64,000 nt of DNA, from assembly GCF_000307105.1 (NCBI RefSeq), contig NC_018645.1, positions 5,032,001-5,096,000 of the forward strand, in the 5' to 3' direction. The stretch comes from Desulfobacula toluolica Tol2 (GTDB lineage: Bacteria; Desulfobacterota; Desulfobacteria; Desulfobacterales; Desulfobacteraceae). Under the pieces are notes generated by a model, which was given only the letters and a program-made list of their open reading frames with translations, made no database searches and had not been told where the DNA came from. Positions 63,315 through 64,000 of the stretch are shown piece after piece. How positions within the stretch are numbered: position 1 is the stretch's first letter; every line of letters starts with the position of its first letter. Position numbers and translations under genes: made by a program.

Positions 63315-63701
63315 TCAGATGATTTTGATATTCACCTTCCGGTTTCTCGGGCCGTCAAATTCACAAAAATAGATCCCCTGCCAGGTTCCAAGGACAAGTG
63401 AGCCGTTTTCCAGTGGGATGATTTCCGACGGCCCGAACAGGCTGACCTTTATGTGTGCCGCAGAATTGCCTTCCATGTGTTTGAAATGGTCATCCCAGGG
63501 AATCACCTTGTTGATGGTATTTAAAATATCGGTTTCAACGGCAGGGTCTGCATTTTCATTGATGGTTACAGCTGCTGTTGTATGCATGGAAAATACATGG
63601 ACAAGGCCGTCTTTTATCCCGGATTCTATTACCGCATCCCGAACCTGGGACGTAATATCAACCATCTGGGTTCGGGCATTTGTTTTGACGCTGATCTGCA
63701 T
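63315..63701 (-). CDS. yjbQ: YjbQ/UPF0047 family protein (secondary thiamine-phosphate synthase-like)
   Basis: Encodes 128 residues from ATG 63701, six bases after a perfect AGGAGG; upstream ATG/TTG codons in frame are too close to it. The family blocks are VHVFSMHTTAAVTINENADP, WDDHFKHMEGNSAAHIKVSL, LVLGTWQGIYFCEFDGPR. The His and Asp/Glu residues in these blocks form the trimer active site. E. coli YjbQ has weak thiamine-phosphate synthase activity; the physiological role is unsettled. Confidence 0.93.
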   Translation of the reverse strand: MQISVKTNARTQMVDITSQVRDAVIESGIKDGLVHVFSMHTTAAVTINENADPAVETDILNTINKVIPWDDHFKHMEGNSAAHIKVSLFGPSEIIPLENGSLVLGTWQGIYFCEFDGPRNRKVNIKII

Positions 63702-63796
63702 CATCAACCTCCTTTTGCGATTCCGGCCCGATGTTGAAACCAGGTTTCAGCACCGGGCCGGGGTAATCATTTAACAGGGTAATTCTTGAACGCGGA

Positions 63797-64000
63797 TTAT
63801 TTTAACAGGTCAAGAGCGTTTTTAACGATATTTTCCGGAGAAAATCCATAGGCATGCAGAACGGTTGAACCGGGTGCGGATGCCCCGAATTTATTAATCC
63901 CGATGATTGTTCCTTCCGTGCCTGTATATTTTTCCCATCCCATGGAGATACCGGCTTCAACAGCTATTCTTTTTGTCACACCGGACGGCAGAATTCTTTC
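63797..64000 (-). CDS. tkt: Transketolase, C-terminal part (truncated by window edge)
   Basis: The minus-strand frame is open from base 64000 to the stop at 63797, giving 67 residues. ERILPSGVTKRIAVEAGISM, then WEKYTGTEGTIIGINKFGAS, and APGSTVLHAYGFSPENIV form the last domain of transketolase, with the FGASAPG motif. The rest lies to the right of the window. It catalyses two-carbon transfer in the pentose phosphate pathway. Confidence 0.93.
   Translation of the reverse strand, partial: ERILPSGVTKRIAVEAGISMGWEKYTGTEGTIIGINKFGASAPGSTVLHAYGFSPENIVKNALDLLK

Overview
The window reads as a chromosome segment of a moderately AT-rich, strictly anaerobic Gram-negative bacterium, most likely a sulfate reducer of the Desulfobacteraceae (Desulfobacterota). 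This is an inference from gene content and protein style: FeS-type PurF, an ADP-forming acyl-CoA synthetase, an XRE/PBP regulator beside modABC, and a glnA-glnB-glnD cluster. No database search was possible.

Layout. (1) 1-3761 is the right end of a mobile element that continues off the left edge. It carries an ABC-three-component (ABC-3C) conflict system, a decayed copy of a small element gene, a terminator and a 63-bp attachment repeat containing the 3' part of tRNA-Glu. (2) 3762-32096 is a second, related, apparently complete integrative element of about 28.3 kb. It runs from an integrase just inside attL to attR, where the intact tRNA-Glu(CTC) gene is found. The element is phage-like: integrase, AlpA/Xis-like protein, BRO protein, primase-helicase, SF2 helicase, small and large terminase, replisome organiser and helicase loader. 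No portal, capsid or tail genes are visible, so it resembles a phage satellite or phage-derived island. Between these core genes sit AT-rich cargo units: a two-gene unit with a HEPN-like motif, a two-gene unit with a membrane protein, a TIR protein, a lone ParA-like ATPase and a broken HNH endonuclease. An AcrVA2-like anti-CRISPR homologue sits behind an HU/IHF gene. An IS91-like transposon lies in the cargo zone. Three related 80-127 bp repeats precede cargo units and a short motif follows three of them.

(3) 32139-64000 is ordinary chromosome. It holds tRNA-Glu, a PLDc_N-like protein, MltB, glnA-glnB-glnD, tatA, a MoxR/VWA pair, tatD, the ftsE-ftsX-envC-ctpA-yibQ cell-division/envelope operon, a NUDIX hydrolase, an acyl-CoA synthetase, a DEAD-box helicase, a molybdate operon with its probable regulator, a radical SAM protein, the carA-carB-purF run, YjbQ and the 3' end of a transketolase gene.

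The most striking observation is in the element's SF2 helicase gene (11259-13616). Its DECH box is interrupted by an intein at 11892-12869. Inside the intein, in the +1 frame and with its own strong ribosome binding site, lies a 216-residue Vsr/EDxHD-like homing endonuclease gene (12172-12822). Its last ~85 bases also encode the conserved C-terminal splicing domain in the host frame. This is an out-of-frame, dual-coding arrangement rather than the usual in-frame intein endonuclease.
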